This document shows positions 41,330-49,404 of a stretch of DNA of 64,000 nt, in pieces. A program made the position numbers and the translations under genes. Origin of the DNA: Bacteroidaceae bacterium (GTDB lineage Bacteria; Bacteroidota; Bacteroidia; Bacteroidales; Bacteroidaceae); contig JAEEGS010000013.1 of the NCBI GenBank assembly GCA_016280445.1, positions 62,001 to 126,000 of the forward strand, read 5' to 3'. The notes below the pieces were generated by a model that did no database searches, was not told where the DNA came from, and saw nothing but the letters and a program-made list of their open reading frames with translations. Numbering within the stretch: the stretch's first letter is position 1; every line of letters starts with the position of its first letter.

Positions 41330-42907
41330 TTAGCGCACCCACTGTTCGGGGTTGAGACGGGCGCTACCGTTGCGTAACTGGAAATGGAGGATGTATCGTC
41401 CATCAGGGTCTTGTCCCACGGCACCAAGTGTGGCGCGTGTGCTCACGGTCTGGCCTTTACGCACAGAGACGGAGGAAAGTCCCGAATAGACGGAGATGTA
41501 GGAGCCATGACGTATCATGACAATGTAGGTGCCGCTATACTGGAAGATGGAACTGACGGTGCCATCGAACACGGCTCGTGCGTAACACCCTTGCTGCCCA
41601 CGGATGTCAATGCCTTTGTTGTCGAGCGTGACGTTACTAAGTCCTGACACGGTGTAGTTGCCATAGTGGCCCACCACACTGTAACTGCCTGTGATGGGCA
41701 TGGGAAGGCGTCCTTTGTTGCTGACGAAGTTGCTGGAGAGTTTGGCATCGGCACTGTTGGTATGCCAAGTTTCCGCTTTTGCGGTCTCCTCCTTCGCCAC
41801 TTTCCTCACCGTGGCCTCGGCCTTCTTCACATCGATCTGGGCTCGCTCTGTGGCTGCCTTGGCTTCGGCCTTCTCTTGGGCTGTCTTTGCCTTGCGACGA
41901 GCGGCTTCAGCGGCTTCGGCGGCACGGCGGGCTTTCTCTGCCTGGGCTTTAGCCTCTGCCAGTCGGCGGGCTTTCTCTGCTTCGGCTCGGCGACGTGCTT
42001 CCTCAGCCTTTCGTTTGCGTTCTGCTTCGGCTCGGCGAGCGGCAGCAATCTCTTCCTGGATGATGCGCTCAATCTCGGCATTGAGGGCTTGCTCCTGACG
42101 CTGATAGTCTTGAATCTGGCGTTGCACGGTGGCGATGTTCTGGTTGAGGAAAGTCACCTTGGTCTGGCATTGTGCTTTCATGCCCTGCAATGAGCGTTTC
42201 TGCTCTTCAACCGTTTGCAGGCTTTGCTGTTTCTGCGTCTTGGCTGCCAAGAGTTCGTTTTGCTTGGCGCGCACTTCGGCTTGTTTTTCCTTGAGGAGTT
42301 CTCCTTGCGCTCTCTGGAAGGTGGAGTATTCGCGCACATAACGCATACGGCGCAGCATCTGGGTGAAGTTGTCGGCAGAGAAGATAAACATGAGTTTGTT
42401 CTGCACGGAGCGGTTCTTACGCATATAAACCATTGCCTTGGCATATCGCCGTTTCTTCACCTCAAGGTCGCGCTGCAACACGTCAAGTTGACGGTAGAGC
42501 GTATCAATGGTGGTTCCCAGTACAAGGATGTCGTGGTTGATGCTGTCGATGGACTGCTGCTGGCGACCTATCTGATGGTCGAGAATAAGCACGCTGTCGA
42601 GGCTGGACTTCACGTTTTTGTTGAGTTGAGCCAACTGTGCCTGGGAACGTTGGCGTGCCTGCTGTGTGGCGGCCTGCTGACTGCGCAACTGGGCTTTCTT
42701 GTCGACGGGCTTTGTCTGTTTCTTCTGGGCACTCTGCTTGCTTGCGGTGCCTTGCTTGCCCGAAGTTTTAGTGGCAGGCTGCTTCTTCTGCGGAGACGAC
42801 TTAGTGGTGGTCGTGCGCTTGGCTGACACAGTGCCCTTGCCCCTGCTCTGGGCGGAGAGGGGAAGAACAAGCACAAAGGCTAACAGGAAGGAAAGGAGTG
42901 TCCGCAT
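41330..42907 (-). CDS. EnvC-like murein hydrolase activator with degenerate LytM domain
   Basis: A 525-aa secreted protein (signal MRTLLSFLLAFVLVLPLSAQ). A basic linker (about 20-75) is followed by long coiled coils (about 75-370, with an Ala/Arg/Glu/Lys-rich region AARRAEAERKRKAEEARRRA) and a C-terminal LytM/M23 domain (about 400-525). The zinc ligands are lost: the HxxxD motif is NKGID and the HxH motif is ILHFQ. This is the pattern of EnvC, which does not cut peptidoglycan but activates amidases at the division site. It is downstream of the DUF4292 gene in the dut-to-cinA row. Confidence 0.88.
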   Translation of the reverse strand: MRTLLSFLLAFVLVLPLSAQSRGKGTVSAKRTTTTKSSPQKKQPATKTSGKQGTASKQSAQKKQTKPVDKKAQLRSQQAATQQARQRSQAQLAQLNKNVKSSLDSVLILDHQIGRQQQSIDSINHDILVLGTTIDTLYRQLDVLQRDLEVKKRRYAKAMVYMRKNRSVQNKLMFIFSADNFTQMLRRMRYVREYSTFQRAQGELLKEKQAEVRAKQNELLAAKTQKQQSLQTVEEQKRSLQGMKAQCQTKVTFLNQNIATVQRQIQDYQRQEQALNAEIERIIQEEIAAARRAEAERKRKAEEARRRAEAEKARRLAEAKAQAEKARRAAEAAEAARRKAKTAQEKAEAKAATERAQIDVKKAEATVRKVAKEETAKAETWHTNSADAKLSSNFVSNKGRLPMPITGSYSVVGHYGNYTVSGLSNVTLDNKGIDIRGQQGCYARAVFDGTVSSIFQYSGTYIVMIRHGSYISVYSGLSSVSVRKGQTVSTRATLGAVGQDPDGRYILHFQLRNGSARLNPEQWVR

Positions 42908-42965
42908 GGACGATGGAGAATTGAGATTTGAGGGTTGATAATTGACGATTGAGAGTTACACCGCA

Positions 42966-43643
42966 TCAGTTGCCGATGATGCTGCCAAAGAGTTTGTTGG
43001 CATCGGTCTTGGTGTATTTGCCCGACACGGTGGTGTGGGGTGACCAGTTGGAGGAATCGCCCTTGCCAGAGAGTTGGAGGTCTAAGCGGATATCCTTCTT
43101 GGCAGGAATGGTGTAGGAGAAACTGTCGCCTCCCTTGGCCTCCTTCCAGAAGAAGTCCTGAATGGTGTCGAAGTCGATGTTGCGGCTCTTCAAGGCCGTG
43201 AACTCTTGATAGTTCGTGCTCACGTATCGTTTGTTGACACGGTCGATGATGAGCACATTATCTGGAGAGAGTTCCATACGTCCCACCTCCATCATGCCCA
43301 GCACGGGGTCGACCAGCGTGAGTTGGATGACATCGTCGTAGCGCATACGCAGGGTGCCGTTGGTGGTGGTACTCTTACCGTCCTGCACCAAGGTCACTCT
43401 CACTTTCGAGGTAAAGTTGGTGCCCACTGGTATCTGCATCTTCGTGAGGTCGGGATTTTGTTTGTCATTCGACGGGTTGGTGGAAGTGGTCACCGTCGTG
43501 GTAGGTTGGGTTTTGTCCTTGCCATTGGTCATCTTCTTACTGGAACGGCACGAAACCAGTGCCATCAGAAGCACCGCCATCAGCGACAAACGGAATGGGA
43601 CTGATGCCCAAGAGGGGGTAAATGGAAAAATTCTAAGTTTCAT
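42966..43643 (-). CDS. DUF4292-family lipoprotein
   Basis: A 225-aa lipoprotein with lipobox MALVSC at about residue 31. The mature part begins with a Lys/Thr/Asn-rich linker and then a LolA/LppX-like beta fold (SKVRVTLVQDGKSTTTNGTL, MRYDDVIQLTLVDPVLGMME, RMELSPDNVLIIDRVNKRYV). This matches the DUF4292 family of Bacteroidetes, whose role is unknown but which resembles lipid or lipoprotein carriers. It lies between the TPR gene (27 nt) and envC (58 nt), an order widely kept in the phylum. Confidence 0.85.
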   Translation of the reverse strand: MKLRIFPFTPSWASVPFRLSLMAVLLMALVSCRSSKKMTNGKDKTQPTTTVTTSTNPSNDKQNPDLTKMQIPVGTNFTSKVRVTLVQDGKSTTTNGTLRMRYDDVIQLTLVDPVLGMMEVGRMELSPDNVLIIDRVNKRYVSTNYQEFTALKSRNIDFDTIQDFFWKEAKGGDSFSYTIPAKKDIRLDLQLSGKGDSSNWSPHTTVSGKYTKTDANKLFGSIIGN

Positions 43644-43670
43644 CTCTGTCGTTGTTATGCCCCAAAGGGG

Positions 43671-45287
43671 TTATTTCTTTTTCACTTTCTTGTTAATTTC
43701 TTGGATGTGCTGGAGCACGTCGTCACTCATCTCTTCGTCGTCCTTCTCCATGAGTTCGACCACCTTGTCCATATACTGCTTGGCTTCTTCGTAGCGCTTC
43801 ATCTGGAAGAGCACCCAGGCATAAGTATCAAGGTAAGTGGCATTGTCAGGTTCCAGTTCGTTGGAGCGCCGGCTCATCTCCTCTGCCCGTTGCAGGTCTT
43901 TCTTCTTCAGCGAGAGGTAGTAAGCATAGTTGTTGAGCACCATGGCATCGTCTTGCTTATAGATGAGACAGGAGTCGTAGGCCTGAAAGGCTTTGTCGTC
44001 TTGTCCTATGCTATGATAGATGTCGCCCAGCAACGCATACATGTTGACACGCAACTGCTGACGACTGGAAAGGTCGCCGTTCTCCACACGTTCCAGTCCT
44101 CCTCGGAAGGCTTCAGCAGCTTTCTCCTTCTCGTCCAGTTGGAAATAGCCCACTCCCAGATAATAATAGAAAAGGGGCTCTTCGGTCTTGTAATCGACTG
44201 CAGGTTTGCAGATGTTGACCACTCCTATCGTGTCATTCTCCGAAAGGGCATAGGAAAGCAATTGCTGACGGGCCATGTCGTTTTCGGGATCTATGTCAAG
44301 CATTTGCCGCAAGTAGGGCTTCACTTCGTCGGGCGACATGTGCTTTGTCACCATATAGCGCACTTTCAGTTCAAGCATGTCGGTATCCTCCTGAGGCGCT
44401 TCCAAGACCTTGTCAAAAAGGCTTAGCAACTGGGTGGAATCGCCCTCGTTGGCCAGATTCTCACGCACCAGCACTGTCATCATCCTCACCCGTGTCTCGT
44501 CATCCACATCCTTATGGGTAAGCAATCTCGTCAGATACGACTGATAAAGCGAGTCAACACCCTCTTCCCTGTAATAATTAACCATGGAAAGGAGCATCGT
44601 CACATTTTCGGGGTCGCGGTCTTCCACGCTCTTGAACTGCTTCAAGGCCTCCTGCTTCTTGCCTGCATCGAGGTAGAGGTCACCGATGACCACCTGATAG
44701 CGCAAGTCGTTAGGGTATTCCTCAGCCAGTTCCTGCATCTCGCTGAAGGCGCGTTTCTCATCGTTCATCTGGAGGAACAGACGAAACTTCTCCATGGAGA
44801 GTTGTTCGCTCTTGCCCTCCTTCACCTCAATCTTGTCCAGCACCTTCACCATGTTGGCATAGTCTTGCTTCTGCTCGTACAGTTCCAGCAGCATCATCAG
44901 CACCTCGCTCTTCGTCGGCCACCGCTGTGCCATCTCCTCCACCATCGCCAACGCCTCATCGTTGTGGTGATTCTCCAGATAAAGCCCCACCAACCTGTTC
45001 TTGTACCAGTAATTGTCAGGATAGAGTTTGCAGGCCTTCTCCAACGACTCCAGCGCCAAACTGTCGTTCTTCACATAACGGTAGAGGTCGGCCAACTCAT
45101 ACAACACTGCACCCGACTCTGGATTGAGCCGGTGGCAATAGTCAAACAAGTCGATGGCCGCATCAAAGTTCTGTGCTTGTTTCTGGCGCTCCGCTTCATA
45201 GAAGAAGTAGTCGAACTTCGTCGTCGATTGTGCCCACGAGAGTAAAGAGGAGAAAAGTATGATGAATGTAAGAAGAATCTTCCGCAT
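43671..45287 (-). CDS. Tetratricopeptide-repeat protein, secreted
   Basis: A 538-aa protein with signal peptide (MRKILLTFIILFSSLLSWAQ) followed by about 13 TPR units (for example AAIDLFDYCHRLNPES, ALESLEKACKLYPDN, ALKQFKSVEDRDPEN, LQRAEEMSRRSNELEPDNA). TPR arrays mediate protein contacts, probably in the periplasm here. It precedes the DUF4292 lipoprotein and envC, so a cell-envelope role is likely. The ATG at 45287 is preferred over a TTG at 45293. Confidence 0.88.
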   Translation of the reverse strand: MRKILLTFIILFSSLLSWAQSTTKFDYFFYEAERQKQAQNFDAAIDLFDYCHRLNPESGAVLYELADLYRYVKNDSLALESLEKACKLYPDNYWYKNRLVGLYLENHHNDEALAMVEEMAQRWPTKSEVLMMLLELYEQKQDYANMVKVLDKIEVKEGKSEQLSMEKFRLFLQMNDEKRAFSEMQELAEEYPNDLRYQVVIGDLYLDAGKKQEALKQFKSVEDRDPENVTMLLSMVNYYREEGVDSLYQSYLTRLLTHKDVDDETRVRMMTVLVRENLANEGDSTQLLSLFDKVLEAPQEDTDMLELKVRYMVTKHMSPDEVKPYLRQMLDIDPENDMARQQLLSYALSENDTIGVVNICKPAVDYKTEEPLFYYYLGVGYFQLDEKEKAAEAFRGGLERVENGDLSSRQQLRVNMYALLGDIYHSIGQDDKAFQAYDSCLIYKQDDAMVLNNYAYYLSLKKKDLQRAEEMSRRSNELEPDNATYLDTYAWVLFQMKRYEEAKQYMDKVVELMEKDDEEMSDDVLQHIQEINKKVKKK

Positions 45288-45327
45288 AAGCAATCCTTAA
45301 ATCTCAAACCGTCCTAATCGTCACACC

Positions 45328-45759
45328 TCAGACACCTGTGTGTCCAAAACCACCTGCACCGCGCTCTGTCTCGTCCAGCACCTCAACCTCTATCAGCGTC
45401 GGCTGCTCATGCCGTGCAATGACCATCTGTGCAATGCGCTCGCCATCGTTGATGACGAAAGGCTCGTTGGACAGGTTGACCAAAATGACACACACCTCGC
45501 CACGATAGTCCGCATCGATGGTGCCCGGCGTGTTCAACACTGTGACACCCTTCTTAATGGCCAAGCCTGAACGTGGACGCACTTGTGCCTCATAACCGGC
45601 AGGCAGAGCCATGAACAACCCCGTAGGCACCAACACACGTGCCAGAGGTTCCAATGTGATAGGTTTTTCAATATTCGCCCTCAAGTCCATACCAGCCGAC
45701 TGCGGCGTGGCATACTGCGGTAGGGGGTGATGCGACTTATTGATGATTTTCACTTCCAT
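45328..45759 (-). CDS. dut: dUTP diphosphatase
   Basis: A 143-aa trimeric dUTPase that hydrolyses dUTP to dUMP and pyrophosphate. All five motifs are visible: AGMDLRA (I), RPRSGLAIK (II), [11 protein letters not shown] (III), GERIAQMVI (IV) and the C-terminal arm [10 protein letters not shown] (V). Length and order are standard. The ATG at 45759 follows a promoter; it heads the row dut, TPR, DUF4292, envC, cinA-type. The nearby divergent dgt also acts on dNTPs. Confidence 0.97.
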   Translation of the reverse strand: MEVKIINKSHHPLPQYATPQSAGMDLRANIEKPITLEPLARVLVPTGLFMALPAGYEAQVRPRSGLAIKKGVTVLNTPGTIDADYRGEVCVILVNLSNEPFVINDGERIAQMVIARHEQPTLIEVEVLDETERGAGGFGHTGV

Positions 45760-45777
45760 ATATACAAAATTTGGTTG

Positions 45778-45785
45778 CAAAGATA
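45778..45785 (-). promoter_or_regulatory. Promoter -7 element of dut
   Basis: TATCTTTG, 19 nt before the dut ATG; it heads the five-gene leftward row. Confidence 0.6.
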
Positions 45786-45860
45786 ATGATTAATTAGGAA
45801 TTAGGAGTTAGGAATTAGGAATTTTAACCTATCAAGATACTTTTACTCCCATTTATTCTT

Positions 45861-45868
45861 TATCTTTG
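45861..45868 (+). promoter_or_regulatory. Promoter -7 element of dgt
   Basis: TATCTTTG, 51 nt before the dgt ATG at 45920; divergent from the dut promoter. Confidence 0.6.
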
Positions 45869-45919
45869 CACCAAAATTCAGACTTAACGCCCCATCGGAG
45901 GGCAACTTTCCAGACAAAC

Positions 45920-47236
45920 ATGGACTGGCTACAACTTATCTCCAATCAACGCCTCGGGCAAGAAGACCTGCACATCAACCGCAACGACGACCGCACGGAG
46001 TTCAAGCGCGACTACGACCGTCTCATCTTCTCCGCTCCCTTCCGCCGCATGCAGAACAAGACACAGGTCTTCCCCCTGCCAGGCAGCATTTTCGTGCACA
46101 ACCGCCTCACCCACTCCCTCGAAGTGGCCAGCGTCGGCCGCAGCCTGGGCGATGATGTGGCGCACCAACTCTCCCAGAAGCATCCTGAACTCCTCGGCAC
46201 CCTTTTCACCGAGATTGGGTCCATCGTCTCCGCAGCCTGTCTGGCTCACGACATGGGCAACCCGCCTTTCGGTCATTCGGGCGAACGCGCTATCGCCTCC
46301 TACTTCAGCGAGGGCGAAGGCATCAAATACAAGGGGCAACTCACCCCCGAACAGTGGGCCGACATCACCCACTTCGACGGCAATGCCAACGCTTTCCGAC
46401 TTCTCACCCACCAGTTTAAGGGACGGCGCAAGGGTGGCTTCGTGCTCACCTACTCCACCCTCGCCAGCATCGTCAAATACCCTTACCCCGCCATTGAGGC
46501 CACGAAGCAGAAGTTCGGTTTTTTCACCCAAGAGCAACCCCTCTACGAGCGCATCGCTACCGAACTCGGCATTACCAAATCCAATGTTGGCTGGCATCGT
46601 CACCCCCTTGCCTTTCTGGTGGAAGCCGCTGACGACATCTGCTACGAAATCATGGACCTTGAAGATGCCCACAAACTGAAAATTCTGTCCACCGACCAGA
46701 CGCGCGACCTCATGCTTGGCTTTGTCACGCCCGACCGTCGTGAACACATCATCCAACGCGCCACCGCCGATGTCAGCGACCTCAACGAGCAAGTGGCATA
46801 CTTCCGTTCCTGTGCCATCGGAGCCTTGGAACGCGAGTGTGTCCGTGTCTTCGTGGAGAACGAGGAAAGCATCCTTGCTGGCACTTTCACGGGGTCTCTC
46901 ATCAGTCACGCATGCCCCCTCGTGCACGATGCTTACGAGGCCTGTGTACGTGTGGCCCAAAGCCGCATCTACCGCAGCCGAGACGTGGTGGACACCGAAC
47001 TGGCAGGTTACAAGATTATCTACACGCTCATGGGGCTTTTCATCCATGCCGTGATGAATCCCAATCATGCGTACAGCCGGCTGTTGCTCGACCGCGTATC
47101 TTCTCAATATGAGGTGGATAGCAACGACACCTACGTGCGCATCATGGCTGTACTCGATTATCTCTCGGGCATGACCGATGTCTTCTCTCTCGACCTCTAT
47201 CGCAAGATTAACGGAGAAAGCCTCCCGATGATATAA
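45920..47236 (+). CDS. dgt: Deoxyguanosinetriphosphate triphosphohydrolase-like protein
   Basis: A 438-aa HD-domain dNTPase that removes triphosphate from dGTP and related dNTPs. The N-terminal INRNDDRTEFKRDYDRLIFS and PFRRMQNKTQVFPL are typical, and the HD metal ligands are HNRLTHSLEVASVGRS, CLAHDMGNPPFGHSGE and VEAADDICYEIMDLEDA. Length fits the Dgt family. The ATG at 45920 lies downstream of a promoter divergent from dut, an apt pairing for nucleotide-pool control. Confidence 0.94.
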   Translation: MDWLQLISNQRLGQEDLHINRNDDRTEFKRDYDRLIFSAPFRRMQNKTQVFPLPGSIFVHNRLTHSLEVASVGRSLGDDVAHQLSQKHPELLGTLFTEIGSIVSAACLAHDMGNPPFGHSGERAIASYFSEGEGIKYKGQLTPEQWADITHFDGNANAFRLLTHQFKGRRKGGFVLTYSTLASIVKYPYPAIEATKQKFGFFTQEQPLYERIATELGITKSNVGWHRHPLAFLVEAADDICYEIMDLEDAHKLKILSTDQTRDLMLGFVTPDRREHIIQRATADVSDLNEQVAYFRSCAIGALERECVRVFVENEESILAGTFTGSLISHACPLVHDAYEACVRVAQSRIYRSRDVVDTELAGYKIIYTLMGLFIHAVMNPNHAYSRLLLDRVSSQYEVDSNDTYVRIMAVLDYLSGMTDVFSLDLYRKINGESLPMI

Positions 47237-47239
47237 TGT

Positions 47240-47288
47240 TTAAAGTTTAGAGTTTAGAGTTTAAGGTTTAAAGATTAAAGTTTAAGGA
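47240..47288. repeat. GTTTA-type simple repeat before the BASS gene
   Basis: AAAGTTTAGAGTTTAGAGTT followed by TAAGGTTTAAAG and AAAGTTTAAGG: imperfect tandem units of 7-8 nt filling the dgt-BASS spacer. Confidence 0.6.
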
Positions 47289-48146
47289 ATGAACACCATA
47301 TTTATCGTTCTCCCCATCCTCACGTTGCTGATGTTCGACCTCGGACTGACGCTTCGTCCACACGACTTCCGACTCATCCTTCAACGTCCCCTGCCTGTTC
47401 TGGCAGGTCTTATCGGGCAGATTGTGTTGCTGCCCCTCATCGCTTGGGGAGTGGGTTACATCTTCCATCTTGAAGCCCTCTTCTTTTTGGGCATCATGCT
47501 CATCGCATGCAGTCCCGGCGGCAGTTCCAGCAATGTTTTCTCGATGCTTGCACGTGGCGATGTAGCCCTCTCCGTCACCCTCACGGCATGCAGTTCCATC
47601 ATCACGCTGTTCACCGTGCCACTCATCATGGCATGGGTCACCGCTTCCATCGGTACAGGCACGAATGTCCATCTGCCCGTGGGCAATCTGCTCATGCAGA
47701 ACATTGTGCTTATGGCTGTGCCTATCCTCATCGGCCTCTTCATCGGCATGAAGTGGAAGCAAGCCGCCCAACGCATCCACAATGTGTTGAAGCGTATCGC
47801 CTTCCCTGCCCTCATCTTATTGGCATCCGTTTTCTTTATCCAACACAAGGATACCATTATAGAAAAGTTCCCCTCCCTCGGATTATGCATCACCGTGCTC
47901 ATCCTGTTAGCCATGGGCGGAGGTGCGCTTCTCTCTTATGTCTTCCGTCTGAAAGGAGCCGAGCGCCGTACCATCGTCATTGAGGTGGGTATGCAGAATG
48001 CTGCCCAGGCCATCACGGTGGCTTGCAGCCCATTGGTGTTTGACAATGAAGTCATTGCCATTCCTGCCATCATCTATGCTCTGATGATGAACGTGTTGCT
48101 GCTCATCTATGTGGCCATCGTGAAAGCCAAACCAAACACCCCCTAA
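47289..48146 (+). CDS. BASS-family (bile acid:sodium symporter type) transporter
   Basis: A 285-aa membrane protein with about nine or ten helices. MLIACSPGGSSSNVFSMLARGDVALSVTLT contains the family signature (SPGGSSSN, substrate/sodium site), and IEVGMQNAAQAITVA the second conserved site (E.G.QN). Bacterial members carry organic anions with sodium; the substrate here is unknown. The stop codon is inside the left arm of a terminator hairpin. It follows dgt by 52 nt on the same strand. Confidence 0.9.
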   Translation: MNTIFIVLPILTLLMFDLGLTLRPHDFRLILQRPLPVLAGLIGQIVLLPLIAWGVGYIFHLEALFFLGIMLIACSPGGSSSNVFSMLARGDVALSVTLTACSSIITLFTVPLIMAWVTASIGTGTNVHLPVGNLLMQNIVLMAVPILIGLFIGMKWKQAAQRIHNVLKRIAFPALILLASVFFIQHKDTIIEKFPSLGLCITVLILLAMGGGALLSYVFRLKGAERRTIVIEVGMQNAAQAITVACSPLVFDNEVIAIPAIIYALMMNVLLLIYVAIVKAKPNTP

Positions 48147-48180
48147 ACCGACGTATCAGTTTAGGGGGTGTTCTATTTTT
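48135..48180 (+). terminator. Terminator enclosing the BASS stop codon
   Basis: AACACCCCCTAAAC (48135-48148) pairs perfectly with 48159-48172 around a 10-nt loop, followed by CTATTTTT. The TAA stop sits in the left arm. The left arm and loop start share 19 nt with the edge of the GACGTC element at 20547. Confidence 0.85.
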
Positions 48181-48187
48181 CTCTATT

Positions 48188-49309
48188 TCAATATTCAAAG
48201 GCACTGCCACCTAAGAACTCTCTCAGCAGGGAATGAGGTGGCAACAAATCGATGGGTATGTCGTGGAAACGATTGCAGATCCACTTGAGGCGTTGTGCCT
48301 CTTCATAGTTGGGGTCATCCTCGGGTACATTATTTAACAAAGGAAGGGCCAACTGTTTCAGCAGCGCCAATTCGTATTGGAAAGCCGTACAGAAATTCAC
48401 GTTGGCGTTCTGCTGGAAAGGGGTAATCCATTTTTCCTCACCTCTACGCACAGAAGGCCAGCGTGCCAAGGTTTGCGAAGCGGTGGTGTTGCGGAATTGG
48501 GCATCGCGCACCATACGGCGAATGAGTCGGTTGTCGGTGGTGGCATAATAGGTGCCGTCGTCGTTTTTGGCCACAGTGAGGGCGGAGATGTAGATGCGGA
48601 AGAGGCTTTCTTCGGGGATGCTGCCCGTGAGCTGGGGGTTGAGTCCATGAATGCCTTCGATGATGAGCACCGATTGGGGAGTGAGGCGCAAACGCTGGTC
48701 GCTCTGGAGGCTCTTACCCGTTTGAAAGTCATAGCGCGGCAACTGCACTTCTTCGCCTGCCAAGAGTTGGGAGAGGTGCTGCTGAAAGAGTTCGATGTTG
48801 ATGGCATAGAGACTCTCGTAGTCGTATTCGCCCGATTCGTCAAGCGGCGTGAGGTGACGATCTACGTAATAATCGTCCAGCGAAAGGCACTGTGCCACTA
48901 ACCCATTCTGCTCCAGAGCCATGCAGAGTTTCTTGCTGAAGGTGGTCTTTCCGCTAGACGATGGACCTGCTATGAGCACAGCTTTCACCTGCGGATGTGC
49001 TGCCACAGCATTGCCTATCAGTTCGATGCCGCGCGCATGGAGTGCCTCGGCCATCTTCACCATCTTGTCTGCCTCGCCATTGTCGATGGCACGATTCATC
49101 ATGCCGATGGAGAGGCAAACGGTCTTGAGTCGTTTGCTGAACAGATATTTACCTTTTACACGACTGACAAGGAATTGAATGGTCTCATCAAGCGATTTTC
49201 CTTCAAATTCTGACTTAATCTGCTCGGAAATCTTCAAAAAAGCGCCATTGACTTCGAACTTTTCTGAACTTTTATTACCTTTGTAACCGATTTTTGTGGA
49301 AGTGCTCAT
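48188..49309 (-). CDS. Uridine-kinase-like nucleoside kinase, short form
   Basis: A 373-aa P-loop kinase. Walker A is AGPSSSGKTTFSKKL near residue 120, the DDYYVDR motif follows, and LPRYDFQTG and LIIEGIHGLNP are typical of the uridine kinase/phosphoribulokinase family. Bacteroidetes usually have a form of about 550 aa with TGS and ThrRS-like domains ahead of the kinase; here only about 110 residues precede it (EALHARGIELIGNAVAAHP is kept), so those domains are absent. The ATG at 49309 (MSTSTKIGYKG) is chosen; the frame upstream is low quality. The substrate is inferred. Confidence 0.85.
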   Translation of the reverse strand: MSTSTKIGYKGNKSSEKFEVNGAFLKISEQIKSEFEGKSLDETIQFLVSRVKGKYLFSKRLKTVCLSIGMMNRAIDNGEADKMVKMAEALHARGIELIGNAVAAHPQVKAVLIAGPSSSGKTTFSKKLCMALEQNGLVAQCLSLDDYYVDRHLTPLDESGEYDYESLYAINIELFQQHLSQLLAGEEVQLPRYDFQTGKSLQSDQRLRLTPQSVLIIEGIHGLNPQLTGSIPEESLFRIYISALTVAKNDDGTYYATTDNRLIRRMVRDAQFRNTTASQTLARWPSVRRGEEKWITPFQQNANVNFCTAFQYELALLKQLALPLLNNVPEDDPNYEEAQRLKWICNRFHDIPIDLLPPHSLLREFLGGSAFEY

Positions 49310-49345
49310 GGAACGTTCACTGGTTTTGGTTTGGATTTTTCGCCC

Positions 49346-49353
49346 CAAAATTA
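49346..49353 (-). promoter_or_regulatory. Promoter -7 element of the nucleoside kinase gene
   Basis: TAATTTTG, 37 nt before the ATG at 49309. Confidence 0.45.
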
Positions 49354-49404
49354 CGACAAATCTCTGATACTTCATGCATCTTAACAGATAAAAGAACATT
49401 TATC

